From assembly GCA_001443495.1 (NCBI GenBank), contig LDXR01000002.1, positions 315,306 to 379,305 on the forward strand: DNA of 64,000 nt, in the 5' to 3' direction. Shown piece after piece: positions 42,511-51,243 of the stretch (the stretch's first letter is position 1; each line of letters begins with the position of its first letter). Source of the DNA: a candidate division NC10 bacterium CSP1-5 (GTDB taxonomy: Bacteria > Methylomirabilota > Methylomirabilia > Methylomirabilales > CSP1-5). Below the pieces are notes generated by a model. It did no database searches and was not told where the DNA came from. It worked only from the letters and a program-made list of their open reading frames with translations. Made by a program: the position numbers and the translations under genes.

Positions 42511-43545
42511 ATGCGGTTCGGCCTGTTCATCATGGGAACCGAGTCCGGGACGTATCAGGACATCTTGGAACAGGTCCAGGTCGCCGAGGAGCTCGGCTTC
42601 GACGGTGTCTGGCTGGGAGAGCGCCATTTCGAACACGGCCAGCTCCTGTACTCTTCCCCTTTCCACGCCGCGGCGGCCATGGCGGCGAAGACCAATCGGA
42701 TTCGAATCGGGACGGCAGGGCGCATTCTCGCCCTGGACCATCCGATTCATGTTGCGGAGGACGCGGCCACCCTGGACATCCTGAGCGGGGGGCGCCTCGA
42801 CCTCGGGGTGACCCGGGCCGGCCTGGACGAGCGGTTCCATCAGATCTTTGAGCGCCCGGTAGAGGACACACGACAGGGCCAGTTCGAAGAGGCGTTGGAG
42901 ATCATCGTGAAGGCCTGGACCTGTGAGCGGTTCGCCTATGAAGGCCGGTACTACCAGATCCCTGAAATCTCCGTCTTGCCAAAGCCGCTCCAAAAGCCGC
43001 GCCCGCCGATCTACGTCGTTGCCGTAAGCCGCCTGACCATGGCCTTCGCGGCCCAGAAAGGATATCCGGTCTTTATCGGGGCGCTCCAAACTCCCCGAGA
43101 ACTGAAAGAGACCCTCACCTTTTACTGGCAGACGTTCCGGGAAGCCGGCCATAATGGGGTCGCCGTCGATCTCCCGGTGAACCGGTTCCTGTGCGTTGGC
43201 GAGTCGAATGCCAAGGCACGGGAGGTGATCGCGGAGCCCTTCTGGTCGTTCATTCAGCATAAGGCGCCGGATCTGAAGCTGGCCCTTCAGGGGAAGTATG
43301 GCGAGAAAGGGTTCAGGTTAGAACGATTTCTGGAGGATTTCTGCATCTTTGGTGACCCCGACCTGTGCGTCACGAGAATCAAAGAGCTGCAGGACATCGG
43401 GGTCACCTACCTGATGTGTACCCTGAACTTCATCACTATGGAACACAAGCTCTGTCTCAAGTCGATGGAGCGGTTTGCCACAGAGGTGATGCCGCATTTC
43501 AAGGAGGCACCGCACGGTGAGCTCCTCGCAGGCGTGACCCGGTGA
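42511..43545 (+). CDS. LLM-class flavin-dependent monooxygenase 2
   Basis: 344 aa, paralog of the preceding gene: MRFGLFIMGTESGTYQD, EELGFDGVWLGERHFEHGQ, NRIRIGTAGRILALDHPIHVAEDAATLDILSGGRLDLGVTRAG, PPIYVVAVSRLTMAFAAQKGYP. The ATG at 42511 follows GAGGGG and aligns with the start of the first copy. Its end overlaps the next gene (GTGA). Two adjacent LLM paralogs could act on successive steps or form a heteromer as in LuxAB, although the two differ clearly. Confidence 0.9.
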   Translation: MRFGLFIMGTESGTYQDILEQVQVAEELGFDGVWLGERHFEHGQLLYSSPFHAAAAMAAKTNRIRIGTAGRILALDHPIHVAEDAATLDILSGGRLDLGVTRAGLDERFHQIFERPVEDTRQGQFEEALEIIVKAWTCERFAYEGRYYQIPEISVLPKPLQKPRPPIYVVAVSRLTMAFAAQKGYPVFIGALQTPRELKETLTFYWQTFREAGHNGVAVDLPVNRFLCVGESNAKAREVIAEPFWSFIQHKAPDLKLALQGKYGEKGFRLERFLEDFCIFGDPDLCVTRIKELQDIGVTYLMCTLNFITMEHKLCLKSMERFATEVMPHFKEAPHGELLAGVTR

Positions 43546-44504
43546 GCAAACTCCCGCTCACATTAGCCTGCCTCGACTATGACCGGGTCAAGCCGCTGAT
43601 GCTGAGGCAGGTGGAGCCGGCCGGTATCGACCTGAACATCCTGCCGTACTCCCCTGACGATTCCGTCTGGCCGATGGTCCGGTACGGGGAGTTCGACGCC
43701 TCGGAGATGACCCTCGCCACCTACGCGATCCTCCGCACACGGGGCGAGGCACCCTATATCGCCATTCCCGTCTTCGTCTCACGAGCGTTTCCCCACGGCG
43801 CGATCTTCGTCCACACAAAGGCGGATATCCACCAACCCCAGGATCTTAAAGGAAAACGGATCGGCTCGGGGCAGTTTCAGATGTCGATCGCGGTGTGGGC
43901 ACGGGGCATCCTACAACACGATTACGGGGTGGATCCCAGGGAGGTGCACTGGTATACCGGCCGGGCGGAGGTGGGGCTCAATCTTCCGCCGGACTTTAAG
44001 GCGACCCTCTTCCCGCCGGGGAAGATGCTGGCAGATCGGCTCGAGGAGGGGGAGCTTGATGCCCTCATTGTTCCCACCATCCCCGCAAAATTCCGGGGCA
44101 ACCATCCCCACGTTCGCCGACTCTTTCCCGACCCGAAAGCCATCGAGCTCGAATACTTTCAGCGGACGCGGATTTTTCCCATGTTGCACCTCATCGTCAT
44201 CAAGCAGGAAGTCTACGACAAGCACCCCTGGGTCGCCTCGAGCCTCTACCGCGCGTTCGTGCAGGCCAAAGAGATCTGCTATCGGGATCTGAGCGAGACC
44301 ATGGAGCGGTTGCGCTATACAGTCCCATGGTTGGATTCGCATGTGGAGGACCTGTGGAGGACCATGGGGCAGGACTTCTGGCCGTACGGTCTCAAGGCAA
44401 ACACGCACGCCCTCGAGACCTACATCCAGTACCTTTCCGAACAGCACCTCATCGATCGAAAGCCCGCGTTCGAGGAGCTGTTCGCCCGCAATGCCTTGGA
44501 TTGA
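43542..44504 (+). CDS. Substrate-binding-protein-fold protein, 4,5-dihydroxyphthalate decarboxylase-like, no signal peptide
   Basis: 320 aa. It begins directly with LPLTLACLDYDRVKPLML and has no signal peptide or lipobox. WPMVRYGEFDASEMTLATYAI, GEAPYIAIPVFVSRAFPHGAIFVH, DLKGKRIGSGQFQMSIAVWARGIL and FPMLHLIVIKQEVYDKHPW match the NMT1/Pht5-type family, where 4,5-dihydroxyphthalate decarboxylase is a cytoplasmic enzyme with this fold. A cytosolic enzyme is therefore more likely than a transporter part; no ABC permease or ATPase is near. Overlaps the LLM2 stop. Confidence 0.8.
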   Translation: MSKLPLTLACLDYDRVKPLMLRQVEPAGIDLNILPYSPDDSVWPMVRYGEFDASEMTLATYAILRTRGEAPYIAIPVFVSRAFPHGAIFVHTKADIHQPQDLKGKRIGSGQFQMSIAVWARGILQHDYGVDPREVHWYTGRAEVGLNLPPDFKATLFPPGKMLADRLEEGELDALIVPTIPAKFRGNHPHVRRLFPDPKAIELEYFQRTRIFPMLHLIVIKQEVYDKHPWVASSLYRAFVQAKEICYRDLSETMERLRYTVPWLDSHVEDLWRTMGQDFWPYGLKANTHALETYIQYLSEQHLIDRKPAFEELFARNALD

Positions 44505-44547
44505 TCCTCCCTCGGTAGATCCATCCCAAGGTTTCCACGAGGCAGCA

Positions 44548-46194
44548 ATGCAGGTGAGACACCCATGTGACGTGCTCGTCATCGGAGGCGGGGGAGCCGC
44601 GCTGAGGGCCGTGATCGCGGCGAAAGAGGTCGTCTCCGACGTGGTGGTGTGCTGCAAGGGAGAGGCGGGGCGGAGCGGGAGTACCATGTACGCTGGCTGC
44701 TCGATGATCGCTGCGCTTCCCACCGACCCCCCCGAGGCCGTTCAGAGCCACTTCAAGGACACCATGGTCGTCGGGAAGTTCCTCAACGACGGGGCCCTTG
44801 TCGAGGAACTCGTGACTCACGCCGGCGTGGAGATTCCGCGCCTAGAGGGTTTTGGCGTCAAGCTCCACATCAAGAAGGGAGACTTCCTCCTGGGCAAGGG
44901 CCCTGACGCCGTCCTGCCGAGTGGGGTGGAACCGGACTACACCGGCTACGACTTTGCCGTGCGGGGATTGGCCCTCACGCAGCCCCTGGCGGTCGAGGCC
45001 GCTCGGCGCGGCGTTGAGATTCTCAATCAGGTCGCGGTGATCAGGCTGGTTCTTTCCCACGGGGAGGTTTTCGGGGCCCTTGGGGTGGATCTTGCGACGG
45101 GAGAACTCCTCCTCTTCCCCGCAAAGGCGGTCGTCCTGGCAAGCGGTGGTGGGGGATGGCTGTATGCCCAGACCTCGAACAGCCCCGACCTCACTGGCGA
45201 TTCTTTCACCCTTGCCCTCGAGGCCGGGGCTACCCTGCGCGACATGGAGTTCGTGGAGTTTAATCCCTGTCGCCTCCTGTATCCTGACATGCCGACGAAT
45301 CTGCCGCCTGACCTCTTTAGCTACGGAGGGGTCTTGCGGAACGCGGAGGGGGAGCGCTTCATCCTGAATCACAACCCGAAGGGAGAAGAGGCCTCGTTCC
45401 GCGAGGAGATGCCGCGCCTCCTCGCACGGGAGGTCGAAGAGGGCCGGGGCGTGAGGGGCGGGGTCTGGCTTGACGCCACCATGGTTCCCCCGGAGGTCTG
45501 GGAGGATCGGTACCCGTTTCTCTACGCGGCCCTCAGGCAGCACGGTGTTGATCCGCAGAAGGAGTTCCTCGTCTTTGGTGTACGGGCCAACCTCTTCGCA
45601 GGCGGGGTAAAGGTGGGGATTCGAGGGCGGACGGAACTCCCCGGTCTTTTCGCCGCCGGAGAGGCGGTCGGTGGGGTGCATGGTGCTAAGCGTTTTGGCG
45701 GAAACTCCGTAGCACACGCCATCGTGTCCGGGGCGCTTGTTGGGAGAGAAGCCGCCGAGGAAGCCAAGGGGCCGAGGCGTGTCCCGGATCTTTCCGCAAC
45801 GCCCGTGCCCCGCTTCGTCCAGCGCGCGGGTGCCATACGGATCCCCGATATTGAGGGTGAACTCCGCAGGGTGATGTGGGAGGACGTGGGGTTGATCCGA
45901 TCAGCGAATTCCCTTGGATTGGCCCTCGAAAAGATCGAGTCGTGCCAGAAGGCGTTGGCGGAGTGCGACCTTTCATCACGGCAGGACCACATCAGGGCCT
46001 TCACGCTCCACAGTATGCTTCTGACGGCCGAAGGGGTGACGCGATCAGCCCTCCTCCGGCGGGAAAGTCGCGGACCCCATTACCGGGACGATTTTCCGGC
46101 CCAGGAGCGGTCCTGGCTCGGGAGCGTTGACGTGCGGCAATCGCCATCGGGATTGGATGTAGCCTTTAAGGCGAAGGAGAAGAGGGAATCATGA
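44548..46194 (+). CDS. FAD-dependent fumarate reductase/succinate dehydrogenase-like flavoprotein
   Basis: 548 aa. FAD-binding start CDVLVIGGGGAALRAVIAAKE, GRSGSTMYAGCSMIAAL, a middle fumarate-reductase-like capping part, AKAVVLASGGGGWLYAQTSN, and the C-terminal FAD block GLFAAGEAVGGVHGAKRFGGNSVAHAIVSG. It resembles L-aspartate oxidase/SdhA-type enzymes but no iron-sulfur subunit gene is adjacent. A start at ATG 44491 is possible; 44548 gives a normal N-terminus. Its stop overlaps the next gene (ATGA). A dehydrogenase or desaturase acting on a small carboxylate is likely. Confidence 0.85.
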   Translation: MQVRHPCDVLVIGGGGAALRAVIAAKEVVSDVVVCCKGEAGRSGSTMYAGCSMIAALPTDPPEAVQSHFKDTMVVGKFLNDGALVEELVTHAGVEIPRLEGFGVKLHIKKGDFLLGKGPDAVLPSGVEPDYTGYDFAVRGLALTQPLAVEAARRGVEILNQVAVIRLVLSHGEVFGALGVDLATGELLLFPAKAVVLASGGGGWLYAQTSNSPDLTGDSFTLALEAGATLRDMEFVEFNPCRLLYPDMPTNLPPDLFSYGGVLRNAEGERFILNHNPKGEEASFREEMPRLLAREVEEGRGVRGGVWLDATMVPPEVWEDRYPFLYAALRQHGVDPQKEFLVFGVRANLFAGGVKVGIRGRTELPGLFAAGEAVGGVHGAKRFGGNSVAHAIVSGALVGREAAEEAKGPRRVPDLSATPVPRFVQRAGAIRIPDIEGELRRVMWEDVGLIRSANSLGLALEKIESCQKALAECDLSSRQDHIRAFTLHSMLLTAEGVTRSALLRRESRGPHYRDDFPAQERSWLGSVDVRQSPSGLDVAFKAKEKRES

Positions 46195-47132
46195 CCGAGC
46201 CCAAGATTTTCCGAGGTGCGTTCGAGACGACGGGGACGCCCCGGTTCGTTATGTACACGATCCAGAAGCTGGGACTGGACAAGAAGCACGGCTTCACGCT
46301 CCAGATCAGCTACGCCGTCGATCAGATAGAACGGTCGCTCGAATCGGTCGAGATCGCGCTCCAGAAGGGGACCGCGGACCTGATCGACATTGACTGGATC
46401 TCCATCGCCCGCGAGCGCGCCCACGGCGCCCCCATCGTCGCTTTCTTCCCCTACGGTCAGACGGTCGGGTCTTTGGTCGTTCGCGCCGACTCCTCGATTC
46501 GGGACCTCCGGGACCTGAAGGGCCGGCGCGTCGGTGTTGTCCGGATCATGGACAAGAACTGGGTCATTGCCCGAGCCTACTGCCGCAAAGTTCACGGCTT
46601 TGATCCCCAGGAGGAGGTGAGCGTCGTCGAGGCCTTGTCGAAGGCGAGGCTGAGCCATCTCCTGGAGCAGGGGGAGGTGGAGGCCGGCTTTCAGTTCTGG
46701 CAGATGGTCCCCCCGCTGGTTCTCACCGGAAAATTCCGGACGGTCGTGGATGTGGCCGATCTCATCCAGGAGCTGGCCGGGACGGCAGCCCGGGTTCCCA
46801 TATCGGCATTCATCACCAGGGATGAGGTCCTGCGGGATCACCCCGAGGTCCTGCGGGGATTTGCGCGCGCCTTTCGTGAGGTGGCCGCCTTCATGACCTC
46901 GAATGATCAGATCTGGGATGAGCTGGGACAGGTCATGATGGGTGGGGCCGACCGGGCACTCGTCCACGCGATCCGAGATGGGTGGCGCCGGATGGTCATG
47001 ACGGAGTGGACGGAAGAGACCATCCGCGGGATCGAGCAGCTCTTCCGCGAACTCCTGGCGGTGGGGGGGAAGGACGTCCTGGGGGTCGACCGCATTCCTC
47101 CCGGCACCTTTACCACCTCCGTTTCCGGATGA
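46191..47132 (+). CDS. Second SBP-fold protein without signal peptide
   Basis: 313 aa. IFRGAFETTGTPRFVMYTIQKLGLDKKHGF, QKGTADLIDIDWISIARERAHGAPIVAFFPYGQTVGSLVVRADS, DLKGRRVGVVRIMDKNW and ITRDEVLRDHPEVLRGFARAF fit the NMT1/THI5/SsuA-like periplasmic-binding fold, but there is no signal peptide. Some proteins with this fold (THI5, Pht5) are cytosolic enzymes. It is coupled to the flavoprotein gene and is the last gene of the operon. Confidence 0.78.
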   Translation: MTEPKIFRGAFETTGTPRFVMYTIQKLGLDKKHGFTLQISYAVDQIERSLESVEIALQKGTADLIDIDWISIARERAHGAPIVAFFPYGQTVGSLVVRADSSIRDLRDLKGRRVGVVRIMDKNWVIARAYCRKVHGFDPQEEVSVVEALSKARLSHLLEQGEVEAGFQFWQMVPPLVLTGKFRTVVDVADLIQELAGTAARVPISAFITRDEVLRDHPEVLRGFARAFREVAAFMTSNDQIWDELGQVMMGGADRALVHAIRDGWRRMVMTEWTEETIRGIEQLFRELLAVGGKDVLGVDRIPPGTFTTSVSG

Positions 47133-47511
47133 GTTGGACAGCTTCGCTGGAGTCGAGTCCACCCAGTACTCTGCAACTAGATCCTCTTAAGCCCATCAAG
47201 CAAGGGACATAAATCTCCCCCCATGCCCGTCTATGGGGGACCCAAAAGACCGGTTGCTTTGCTCTGGAGACCCCGTTTCCATTGTGGCGAGAGGTCCGGT
47301 TTACGCTTGACAGCGCGCATGCGTATTTGGATAATCTGCTCGCGATATTTCGCGTTATCGAGTGTGTGATCGATCGGGATCTACGGTATAAAGAACTTGC
47401 TTGCCTCCTTGCCCGTGCTCGGGGCACTAGTCGAGGTAGTGAAAAGTTGAACCGGGGTGACCATAGCCTTCGCGCCCACATCGGGCTCAAGCGACGGCAG
47501 ACCACAGAGCG

Positions 47512-47557
47512 AAACGCCTTCCCCGGTGCAGTTTGGCCGAGAAGGCGTTTTCATTTT
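47512..47557 (+). terminator. Rho-independent terminator downstream of the sigma54 operon
   Basis: A perfect 10-bp stem, AAACGCCTTC (47512-47521) with GAAGGCGTTT (47541-47550), 19-base loop, followed by TCATTTTC. It is 380 bases past the last gene of the operon. Confidence 0.8.
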
Positions 47558-47629
47558 CACAGCACCCATTCGCGGAAACCGTGACACAATGCGATCCCCT
47601 GGTTCGTCACAAACACCGGAGGGAGACTT

Positions 47630-47653
47630 TCGGTGGGCGTATCGGTGGGCGTA
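47630..47653 (+). repeat. Tandem 12-bp direct repeat
   Basis: TCGGTGGGCGTA occurs twice in direct succession (47630-47641 and 47642-47653), 60 bases ahead of the cyclic-nucleotide-binding gene. Could be a regulator site or a slippage duplication. Confidence 0.6.
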
Positions 47654-47711
47654 AATGGTGATTGGCGAATGGGATCCGAGCTAACCTGAGCGGCAAAGGC
47701 GGAGGCGGGTC

Positions 47712-48287
47712 ATGGAAATTATCTCGAGGAAAGAGAAGATCAAGGACGGTGAAGCCATCCTAGAGGAAGGCACCTGGGCCTATTATGCCTATGTTCTGAA
47801 GGCTGGCAAGGCAAAGGTGTTCAAAAATATCGATGGCAAGCCAGTACTGTTAGGCACACTAAACCAAGGAGATATCTTCGGGGAAGTTGCCTTCCTTGGG
47901 GGAGCCAAGAGAACCGCGTCGGTGATCGCGGACGGCGATGTAGAAGTAGACATGATCCCCAGGGATAGCTTTTTCGACGCCCTGAATCAGCTGCCCCGGG
48001 GCCTGCGATCAAAGCTAAACGCCTTAGTCAGTGATCTGACATTCATGGATGAAGTCAGGGGCCGTTTAACGGCCTTCCTCCATGAACTGCAGAACGTGCG
48101 GGCGAAGATGATCGATCTGAAGTCTTTCGAAAGAGAAGTCGAGAACATGCCCGAGCTTCTGCGCCGTGTGGTCATCGCGTTTGCTAAACGTCTCAATGCA
48201 TCCGTTGAAGGCTGCACCGAACTCGGGGCCCAGGCCGAAGAAACGGTGAAGGTGATCGACTCGCTCTCGTTGCCGTTAACAAAATAA
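47712..48287 (+). CDS. Cyclic-nucleotide-binding-domain protein without DNA-binding domain
   Basis: 191 aa. The N-terminal 120 residues are a cNMP-binding domain: KDGEAILEEGTWAYYAYVLKAGKAKVF, LLGTLNQGDIFGEVAFLGGAKRTASVIADGD. The phosphate-binding cassette keeps the Glu (FGEVA) and Arg (KRTAS) used for cAMP. The C-terminal 75 residues are helical and lack a helix-turn-helix, so this is not a CRP-type regulator. A receiver-adenylate cyclase is encoded 3.5 kb downstream, suggesting a local cAMP circuit. ATG follows GGAGGCGGG. Confidence 0.82.
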   Translation: MEIISRKEKIKDGEAILEEGTWAYYAYVLKAGKAKVFKNIDGKPVLLGTLNQGDIFGEVAFLGGAKRTASVIADGDVEVDMIPRDSFFDALNQLPRGLRSKLNALVSDLTFMDEVRGRLTAFLHELQNVRAKMIDLKSFEREVENMPELLRRVVIAFAKRLNASVEGCTELGAQAEETVKVIDSLSLPLTK

Positions 48288-48323
48288 ATGCAGCAACACC
48301 GCTGTCCTAGGCGACCCGCTTAA

Positions 48324-48494
48324 AGGTCGACTGTTCCAGCACCCGGCAAAAGGGCGGGACCGGCCTTGGGCTTGCCATGGCCAAGAAGATCATCGAGCTA
48401 CATGGAGGGCGCATCTGCGTGGAGTCGAGCCCGGGACAGGGTCCATCTTCTGGCTCATGCTGCCGATTCGCGTTGAGGGGCAAACGGAGGCGTA
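48324..48494 (+). pseudogene. Fragment of a histidine kinase C-terminus (decayed duplicate)
   Basis: About 170 bases that closely match the end of the kinase gene at 50.69-50.86 kb: [20 protein letters not shown] then KIIELHGG and VESSPGQG. Against the intact copy it has many substitutions and a one-base deletion near 48440 that shifts the frame before [10 protein letters not shown]. Nothing of the kinase upstream of the G2 box remains. Confidence 0.85.
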
Positions 48495-48538
48495 GGCGAG
48501 GGCGAGACCCGTCGTATGGCTGAAATAAGAGGGCTACC

Positions 48539-50863
48539 ATGAGAAACGACATCACCGAGCGCAAGATGGCGGAGGAGACCTTCCAGGTCCTATACCAGGC
48601 GAGCCTTCAGATCCAGGAGCCGCTGGGGCTTAAAGAGCGGCTCGACCGCTTCCTCCAGACGGGCCGGGAGGTTCTCCACTTGGACCGGCTCAACATCCTT
48701 CTCGCCGATCCCAAGGGCCAGTGGCTTCAGGCGGTGGCGAGCACCGAGACTAAGGACGCTTTGGAGGCGATCCGGGTCCCGATCGGGCCGGAGGGCGGGG
48801 GGCTAGCGCAGGCCTACCTCACCCAGCAGCGGATCATCTCTGATGGCCACGCCCCGGTGCCGGAGGATTTCCGGCTCAAACCTCCCTATGACCGGATCGA
48901 GGCCTTCCGGTCTCGGGTTTTCGCCATCATACCCCTGGTCGTCCAGGGCCGGGCGATCGGGGTCCTGGGGGCGGATCGGAAGCAGAGCCGTCGGCCCTTC
49001 GAGCCGGCCACGCTGGAGCTGCTCCAGCTCTTAGCGACCCAAGCGGCCCTAGCCATCGAACACGACCGGCTCTATGCGGCGGCCGCCCAGCAGGCGGCCC
49101 GGTGGGAGGCGCTCTTCCGGCTGGGTCAGCTCCTGAGCCGGTCCCTTGAGCTCACGGAGGTCTACCCGGCCTTTGCCGAGGCGGTTAAGGCGAACCTCCC
49201 CTACGATCGGATCGGGGTGGTGGTGCCGGAGGGGGAGCAGCTGGTTATGGCCCTGTCGGTGGCCGAGCCGCCGCTTCCCTCCTGGCAGGGGGCGTCATGG
49301 CTCCAGACGGAGGGGACCGCCGTCGGGTGGGTGCTGGACCAGAAGAGCCCCCGCGTCGTCCGAGATCTGGCGACGGAGCAGACCTTTTCGGATGAGGGGT
49401 TTATCGCCCGAGAGGGGGTCCGCGCGACCCTGATGCTCCCCTTGCTGGTCGGGGGGGAGGCAGTCGGGGTCTTCTTCCTGGACAGCCGGACACCGGGCGC
49501 CTATGCGGAGCGGGACCTGGAGCTGCTGGGCCCCTTGGCCGAAAAGCTTGCCCTTGCCCTCCAGAACGCCCGCCTGTTCCAGGAGCTGCAAGCGCGGACC
49601 CGCGAACTGGCTCGATCCGTGGAGGAACTGAAAGCCTTGGGGGAGGTCGGCCAGGCGGTCAGCTCCACCCTGGACCTCCAGAAGGTACTCACTACGATCG
49701 TTGCCCATGCGGTTCAGCTCTCGGGCACAGACGGGGGGGCGATCTATGAGTTCGATGAGACAACCCAGGAGTTCCAGCTCCGGGCGACCCATCAGACGAG
49801 CCAGGAACTGATCGAGGCACTCCGAGAGGCGCGGATCGGCCTCGGGGGACACACCACCATGGGTCGCGCGGCCCTGAACCGTGTGGCGGTGCAGATCCCG
49901 GACATCCTGAACGAGCCAGCCTATCCCTTTCGGGAGACCATGGAGCGGGCCGGTTACAGGGCCTTGCTGGCGGTCCCGCTCCTGCGCGAGGACCGAATCA
50001 TCGGGGCGCTGATCGTCCGGCGAAGGGCGCCTGGCCAGTTCCCAAAGGAAACGGCGGACCTCCTTCAGACGTTCGCGACCCAGTCCGTCCTCGCCATCCA
50101 GAACGCGCGGCTCTTCCGCGAGATCGAGGACAAGAGCCGCCAGCTCGAGGCCGCCAGCCGCCACAAGTCCCAGTTCCTCGCCAACATGAGCCACGAGCTC
50201 CGGACTCCGCTGAACGCCATCCTGGGCTACACCGAGCTGATCCTGGACAACATCTACGGCGAGGTGCCCGGGAAGATCCGGGACATCCTGGAGCGCCTGG
50301 GCAAAAGTGGGCGCCATCTCCTCGGCCTGATCAACGACGTCCTCGATCTGTCCAAGATCGAGGCGGGGCAGCTCACGCTCTCCCTGACCGACTACTCCAT
50401 GAAGGAGGTCGTGCAGATGGTCATCACTGCGGTGGAATCCTTGGCGGCGGAGAAGAGCCTCGCGCTGAAGGTCGCGCTGCCGCCGGACCTGCCCCTGGGC
50501 AGAGGCGACGAACGGCGGCTCACCCAGGTGCTCCTCAATCTCGTCGGCAATGCGATTAAGTTCACCGCGGTCGGCGAGGTCCGGGTGGAGGTGCGGGCAT
50601 CCGACGGGGCCTTCCTGGTCTCGGTGGCCGACACCGGCCCGGGCATCGCAGAGGCCGACCAGCAAAAGATCTTCGAAGAGTTCCAGCAGGTCGACAGTTC
50701 CAGCACGCGGCAAAAGGGCGGGACCGGCCTCGGTCTCGCCATCGCCAAGAAGATCATCGAGCTCCATGCAGGGCACATCGGGGTGGAGTCGAGCCTCGGG
50801 AAAGGATCCACGTTCTGGTTCTCGCTGCCGATTCGCGTCGAGCGACGGCCGGAGGCGACATGA
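48539..50863 (+). CDS. GAF-domain sensor histidine kinase
   Basis: 774 aa, soluble. It begins with [18 protein letters not shown], which is the tail of a PAS/PAC domain normally preceded by the PAS fold, so the gene looks 5'-truncated. Then come three GAF domains (about residues 20-175, 190-350, 370-530), HisKA with [23 protein letters not shown] near residue 550, and HATPase with [20 protein letters not shown] and [21 protein letters not shown] overlap with the receiver gene. A decayed copy of its end lies just upstream. Confidence 0.93.
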   Translation: MRNDITERKMAEETFQVLYQASLQIQEPLGLKERLDRFLQTGREVLHLDRLNILLADPKGQWLQAVASTETKDALEAIRVPIGPEGGGLAQAYLTQQRIISDGHAPVPEDFRLKPPYDRIEAFRSRVFAIIPLVVQGRAIGVLGADRKQSRRPFEPATLELLQLLATQAALAIEHDRLYAAAAQQAARWEALFRLGQLLSRSLELTEVYPAFAEAVKANLPYDRIGVVVPEGEQLVMALSVAEPPLPSWQGASWLQTEGTAVGWVLDQKSPRVVRDLATEQTFSDEGFIAREGVRATLMLPLLVGGEAVGVFFLDSRTPGAYAERDLELLGPLAEKLALALQNARLFQELQARTRELARSVEELKALGEVGQAVSSTLDLQKVLTTIVAHAVQLSGTDGGAIYEFDETTQEFQLRATHQTSQELIEALREARIGLGGHTTMGRAALNRVAVQIPDILNEPAYPFRETMERAGYRALLAVPLLREDRIIGALIVRRRAPGQFPKETADLLQTFATQSVLAIQNARLFREIEDKSRQLEAASRHKSQFLANMSHELRTPLNAILGYTELILDNIYGEVPGKIRDILERLGKSGRHLLGLINDVLDLSKIEAGQLTLSLTDYSMKEVVQMVITAVESLAAEKSLALKVALPPDLPLGRGDERRLTQVLLNLVGNAIKFTAVGEVRVEVRASDGAFLVSVADTGPGIAEADQQKIFEEFQQVDSSSTRQKGGTGLGLAIAKKIIELHAGHIGVESSLGKGSTFWFSLPIRVERRPEAT

Positions 50864-51225
50864 GCAAGCGGATCCTGGTGATCGAGGACCAAGAGGATAA
50901 CCGGCGCATCGTGCGCGACCTCCTGACGAGCGTCGGCTATGAGCTGATCGAGGCGGTCACCGGGGAAGAGGGGGTGGCCATGGCGGAGATGCATCGCCCC
51001 GAGCTGATCCTCATGGACATCGAGCTCCCGGGCCTTGACGGGTACGAGGCGACGCGTCGGATTAAGGCCAACCCGGCACTGCGCCAGATCCCGATCATCG
51101 TGGTGACCTCGTATGCGCTGAGCGGCGACGATATCAAGGCGCACGACGCCGGCTGCGATGCCTACATCGCGAAGCCCTTCAGCCCGCGGGTCCTCTTGGC
51201 GAAGATCCGCGAGTACGTCCCTTAG
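50860..51225 (+). CDS. Single-domain response regulator (CheY/DivK-like)
   Basis: 121 aa receiver: ILVIEDQEDNRRIVRDLL (acidic pair), ELILMDIELPGLDGYEATRRIK (phospho-Asp), VVTSYALSGDD, AYIAKPFSPRVL (Lys). It is translationally coupled to the kinase. No output domain, so it probably passes the phosphate on or acts by protein contact. Confidence 0.95.
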   Translation: MSKRILVIEDQEDNRRIVRDLLTSVGYELIEAVTGEEGVAMAEMHRPELILMDIELPGLDGYEATRRIKANPALRQIPIIVVTSYALSGDDIKAHDAGCDAYIAKPFSPRVLLAKIREYVP

Positions 51226-51243
51226 GCGATTCCTCGGGAACTC

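Larger units (their letters stand above)
47133..47711. other. 579-base stretch without a convincing gene
   Basis: After the sigma54 operon the sequence is less GC-rich. It has ORFs on both strands (47282-47584 + and 47110-47505 -) that match no family, and the terminator at 47512-47557 lies inside the first. A tandem 12-bp repeat lies at 47630-47653. I see no RNA gene or known riboswitch. Confidence 0.6.

Noticed and set aside
43542-47132. ABC transporter reading of the SBP-fold proteins
   Set aside because: No signal peptide or lipobox in either and no permease or ATPase gene in the operon.
47282-47584. 100-codon plus-strand ORF after the sigma54 operon
   Set aside because: No family, no ribosome site, and a clear terminator hairpin lies inside it.
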